A stretch of DNA of 7,704 bases. Origin: Nitrospirota bacterium. Its GTDB lineage: Bacteria > Nitrospirota > Thermodesulfovibrionia > Thermodesulfovibrionales > JdFR-88. The notes beneath the pieces are model-generated. The model had not been told where the DNA came from and made no database searches. It worked only from the letters and a program-made list of their open reading frames with translations. Location: contig JAJYGJ010000012.1 in assembly GCA_021790695.1 (NCBI GenBank), positions 1-7,704 of the forward strand, written 5' to 3'. The position numbers were made by a program, and so were the translations under genes. How positions within the stretch are numbered: position 1 is the stretch's first letter; each line of letters starts with the position of its first letter. Shown piece by piece: positions 5,512 through 7,704 of this stretch.

Positions 5512-5976
5512 TTATCCCTCTTTTTTGCCCCTTAAGAGCGTCTTTACGTCTTCCATAAGCTCGTTTATGTCCTTGAACTGGCGATAGACGGAGGCGAACC
5601 TCACATAGGCGACCGCGTCCATCTGCTTCAGGGCGGCCACAACCTCTTCCCCTATGAGACTGCTCGGGGCCTCCCTGACGCCCATCGCCAGCACCTTCCG
5701 CTCTATCCGGTTTACAACCTCTTCCCGCTGCTCGGTGGAGATGGGCCTTTTCTCGCAGGCCTTCTCTAACCCGTGGAGGATCTTTTGCCGCTCGAAGGGT
5801 TCGCGCCTGCCGTCTTTCTTGATGACCGAGGGCATCACCTCCTCTATGCGTTCATATGAGGTGAAGCGCCGCTCGCATTTCAGGCACTCCCTGCGGCGGC
5901 GGATGGCATCGCCCTCCTTGCTCGTCCTGGAGTCTATGACCTTGTCTTCAAGATGGCCGCAAAAAGGGCATTTCAT
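5512..5976 (-). CDS. nrdR: Transcriptional repressor NrdR
   Basis: 154 residues, the normal length for NrdR, which represses ribonucleotide reductase genes by binding NrdR boxes in response to ATP/dATP. The N-terminal zinc ribbon has Cys3, Cys6, Cys31 and Cys34 (CPFC...CLKC) followed by the conserved RRFTSYERIE. The ATP-cone domain spans about 49-139, with KKDGRREPF, GLEKACEKRPI and VAYVRFASVYRQF, all diagnostic. The ATG at 5974-5976 begins MKCPFCG as in the family. The upstream ribosome site is weak (AAAGGTGAAG about 15-20 bases away). It follows glyA by 69 bases, a common arrangement, and probably shares its transcript. No NrdR box is obvious in this window, so its targets lie elsewhere. 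Confidence 0.97.
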   Translation of the reverse strand: MKCPFCGHLEDKVIDSRTSKEGDAIRRRRECLKCERRFTSYERIEEVMPSVIKKDGRREPFERQKILHGLEKACEKRPISTEQREEVVNRIERKVLAMGVREAPSSLIGEEVVAALKQMDAVAYVRFASVYRQFKDINELMEDVKTLLRGKKEG

Positions 5977-6045
5977 TTTTTTGTTTTTGACTTCACCTTT
6001 CAGGTCTTATCATTCCGGTTTTCCGGGGGGCGGGCCCGGCCGGGG

Positions 6046-7284
6046 TCAGTAGAGAGGGAAACGCTCCGTAAGCTCCCTTACCCTGCCTCTTATCTCATTG
6101 AGCACGGTTTCGTTTCCCCTGGCCTGGATGGCCAGGTCGATATACTCCGCAATGAGGCGCATCTCGGTCTCGCCCATGCCCCGGGTGGTTACGCAGGGGG
6201 TGCCGATGCGGATGCCGCTTGTGACGGTCGCCGGGCGCGGATCAAAGGGGATGGTGTTTTTGTTGAGAGATATGCCCGCCCTGTCCAGGGCCTCCTCGGC
6301 CTCCTTGCCGGTTATGCCCTTATTGTTCAAATCGATAAGCATGAGGTGGTTGTCCGTTCCGCCGGAGACGAGGTTGAAACCCCGCTCGGAAAGCCCGGCG
6401 GCCAGTGTCCTGGCGTTTTTAAGTATATTCTGCTGATAAGTCCTGAAATCCTGGGCCAGGGCCTCCTCGAAGGCCACGGCCTTTGCCGCTATGACGTGGA
6501 CCAGGGGCCCGCCCTGGATGCCGGGGAAGATCATCTTGTCTATTGCCTTTGCGTATTCGGCCTTGCACATGACGAGCCCCCCGCGCGGCCCGCGCAGCGT
6601 CTTGTGGGTGGTCGAGGTCACGAAATCGGCATGGGGAAAGGGGGATGGATGAAGCCCCGCGGCCACAAGTCCCGCGATATGGGCGATGTCCGCCACCAGC
6701 CAGGCCCCCGCTTCGCGGGCAATGCCGCCAAAGGCCTCGAAATCTATCGTCCTTGGGTATGCGCTGGCCCCCACCAGGATCATCCTGGGCCTGTGTTCGC
6801 GGGCAAGCCTCCTTACATCGTCGTAATCTATGCGCCCGGTTTCCCGGTTCAGGCCGTAGGCAACCCGGTTGTAGAGCATCCCGGAAAAATTGGCCTGCGC
6901 GCCGTGGCTCAGGTGGCCGCCGTGGCTCAAACTCATCCCCAGGATGGTGTCGCCGGGCTTCAGATATGCGAAATAAACGGCCATGTTGGCCTGCGTGCCG
7001 GAGTGCGGCTGCACGTTTACGTGCCCGGCCCCGAAGAGCCTTTTCGCCCGCTCTATGGCAAGCTGCTCCACCTCGTCGGCGAACTCGCAGCCCCCATAAT
7101 ACCTTTTGCCCGGATAGCCCTCGGCGTACTTGTTCGTGAAGACGGAGCCCTGGGCCTCCATTACGGCCCGGCTCGCGTAGTTTTCGGAGGCTATGAGAAG
7201 GAGCTTTTCCCTTTCCCTTGTCCTCTCCTTCTCTATCGCGTCAAATATCCGCGGGTCGGTTTCCCTGAGGCTGCCTGATTTCAT
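6046..7284 (-). CDS. glyA: Serine hydroxymethyltransferase
   Basis: 412 residues, full length. A pyridoxal phosphate enzyme that converts serine and tetrahydrofolate to glycine and methylene-tetrahydrofolate in the cytoplasm, supplying one-carbon units. Visible motifs: LIASENYASRAVMEAQGS (30-47), NKYAEGYPGKRYYGG (51-65), SGTQAN (95-100), SHGGHLSHG (120-128), ADIAHIAGL (198-206, with the PLP-nitrogen-binding Asp199), and TSTTHKTLRGPRGG with the Schiff-base Lys228. The C-terminal domain has the usual NTIPFDPRPATVTSGIRIGTP region. The start ATG overlaps the rpiB stop as ATGA (7281-7284), so translation is coupled; AAAGGG lies directly before it. The downstream neighbour is nrdR. No anomaly seen. 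Confidence 0.98.
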   Translation of the reverse strand: MKSGSLRETDPRIFDAIEKERTREREKLLLIASENYASRAVMEAQGSVFTNKYAEGYPGKRYYGGCEFADEVEQLAIERAKRLFGAGHVNVQPHSGTQANMAVYFAYLKPGDTILGMSLSHGGHLSHGAQANFSGMLYNRVAYGLNRETGRIDYDDVRRLAREHRPRMILVGASAYPRTIDFEAFGGIAREAGAWLVADIAHIAGLVAAGLHPSPFPHADFVTSTTHKTLRGPRGGLVMCKAEYAKAIDKMIFPGIQGGPLVHVIAAKAVAFEEALAQDFRTYQQNILKNARTLAAGLSERGFNLVSGGTDNHLMLIDLNNKGITGKEAEEALDRAGISLNKNTIPFDPRPATVTSGIRIGTPCVTTRGMGETEMRLIAEYIDLAIQARGNETVLNEIRGRVRELTERFPLY

Positions 7285-7704
7285 CCCTTTGAGTATTTCT
7301 CCTCCACCGTCGTTATCTTCATCAGCCTTTCAGCATGCCGGCCGCCCTCAAAGGGTGTCTCAAGCCAGACCTTGAGTATCTCAAGCGCCATGACGCTGCC
7401 CACAAGCCGGCTGCCCAGGGCCAGAATGTTTGAGTCGTTGTGCTGGCGGGATAGCCGGGCGCTTACGGGCTCCCCGCAGAGGGCCGCCCTCACCCCCGGG
7501 AATTTGTTGGCCACGATGCTCATGCCGATCCCCGTGCCGCAGATGAGAATACCCCTGTCCACCTGCCCGGAGGAAACCATCCTGGATACCTTCGCCCCGA
7601 AATCCGGATAATCGACCGGACCCGAATTTTCAGGCCCCGCGTCAATCAGCTTTACACCTTTTTTTTCCAGAAAACCGGAAAGTTCGCGCTTTAACTCGAC
7701 AGAT
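7281..7704 (-). CDS. rpiB: Ribose 5-phosphate isomerase B (RpiB/LacAB family), 5' end outside window
   Basis: About 140 C-terminal residues are present; the frame is open to the right edge, so the start codon and roughly the first ten residues are missing. Family features: ELKRELSGFLEKKGVKLIDAG, VDYPDF, and the active-site loop RGILICGTGIGMSIVANK, whose Cys is the catalytic base in RpiB. Then follow VRAALC, SARLSRQHNDSNILALGSR and TPFEGGRHAERLMKI. RpiB interconverts ribose 5-phosphate and ribulose 5-phosphate in the pentose phosphate pathway. An internal ATG at 7578-7580 would cut off conserved sequence and is not the start. It is the upstream member of an rpiB-glyA-nrdR operon, overlapping glyA by four bases. 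The promoter lies outside the window. Confidence 0.95.
   Translation of the reverse strand, partial: SVELKRELSGFLEKKGVKLIDAGPENSGPVDYPDFGAKVSRMVSSGQVDRGILICGTGIGMSIVANKFPGVRAALCGEPVSARLSRQHNDSNILALGSRLVGSVMALEILKVWLETPFEGGRHAERLMKITTVEEKYSKG

Noticed and set aside
5469..5520. Bidirectional intrinsic terminator between the radical SAM gene and nrdR
   Set aside because: The 7-bp hairpin lies inside the coding end, and the nearest T-runs are more than 20 bases away, so the classical layout is not met.
5953..7278. Plus-strand frame of 441 codons opposite glyA
   Set aside because: Antisense to unmistakable serine hydroxymethyltransferase; a long open antisense frame is expected at this GC content.

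Overview
The window reads as the chromosome of a GC-rich, Gram-negative, probably anaerobic bacterium. Signal peptides, a MacB/LolD-type ABC transporter, an rpiB-glyA-nrdR gene order and a dispersed-repeat-like element fit Desulfobacterota or Nitrospirota. That placement is inference from gene content, not a phylogeny. Nearly all genes lie on the minus strand; only the radical SAM gene is on the plus strand.

Layout, left to right. (1) 1-392, minus: N-terminal part of a flavin disulfide reductase of the dihydrolipoyl dehydrogenase/mercuric reductase family. (2) 393-934: a non-coding stretch with a MITE-like inverted-repeat element, an 11-base direct repeat and a stem-loop just past the end of the transporter operon. 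(3) 935-4137, minus: a three-gene operon read from right to left. It encodes a secreted beta-propeller-like protein with a C-terminal CxxCH haem c motif, an FtsX/MacB-type ABC permease, and its LolD-type ATPase. (4) 4138-4581: divergent control region with a perfect-consensus sigma-70 promoter for the operon, a 24-bp palindrome abutting its -35 box, a (TTGAT)n repeat in the leader, and a good promoter facing the other way. (5) 4582-5505, plus: a YhcC-type radical SAM protein. (6) 5512-7704, minus: nrdR, glyA and a partial rpiB, a housekeeping operon convergent with the radical SAM gene.

The most notable point is the permease. A simple ORF call splits it into two pieces (2451-2804 and 1608-2432), but both are in the same frame and are separated by a single TGA right after a Cys codon. 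The RNA just downstream folds into a stem-loop whose six-base apical loop, UGGUCG, carries GGU 21-23 bases after the UGA. This closely resembles the E. coli fdhF SECIS loop. I interpret the gene as one 398-residue selenoprotein with a vicinal Cys117-Sec118 pair in the periplasmic domain.

Together, the operon would supply a periplasmic haem/propeller protein and an ABC machine with a redox-active Cys-Sec pair facing the same compartment. This suggests a redox- or metal-linked envelope system. Its substrate cannot be told from sequence alone.
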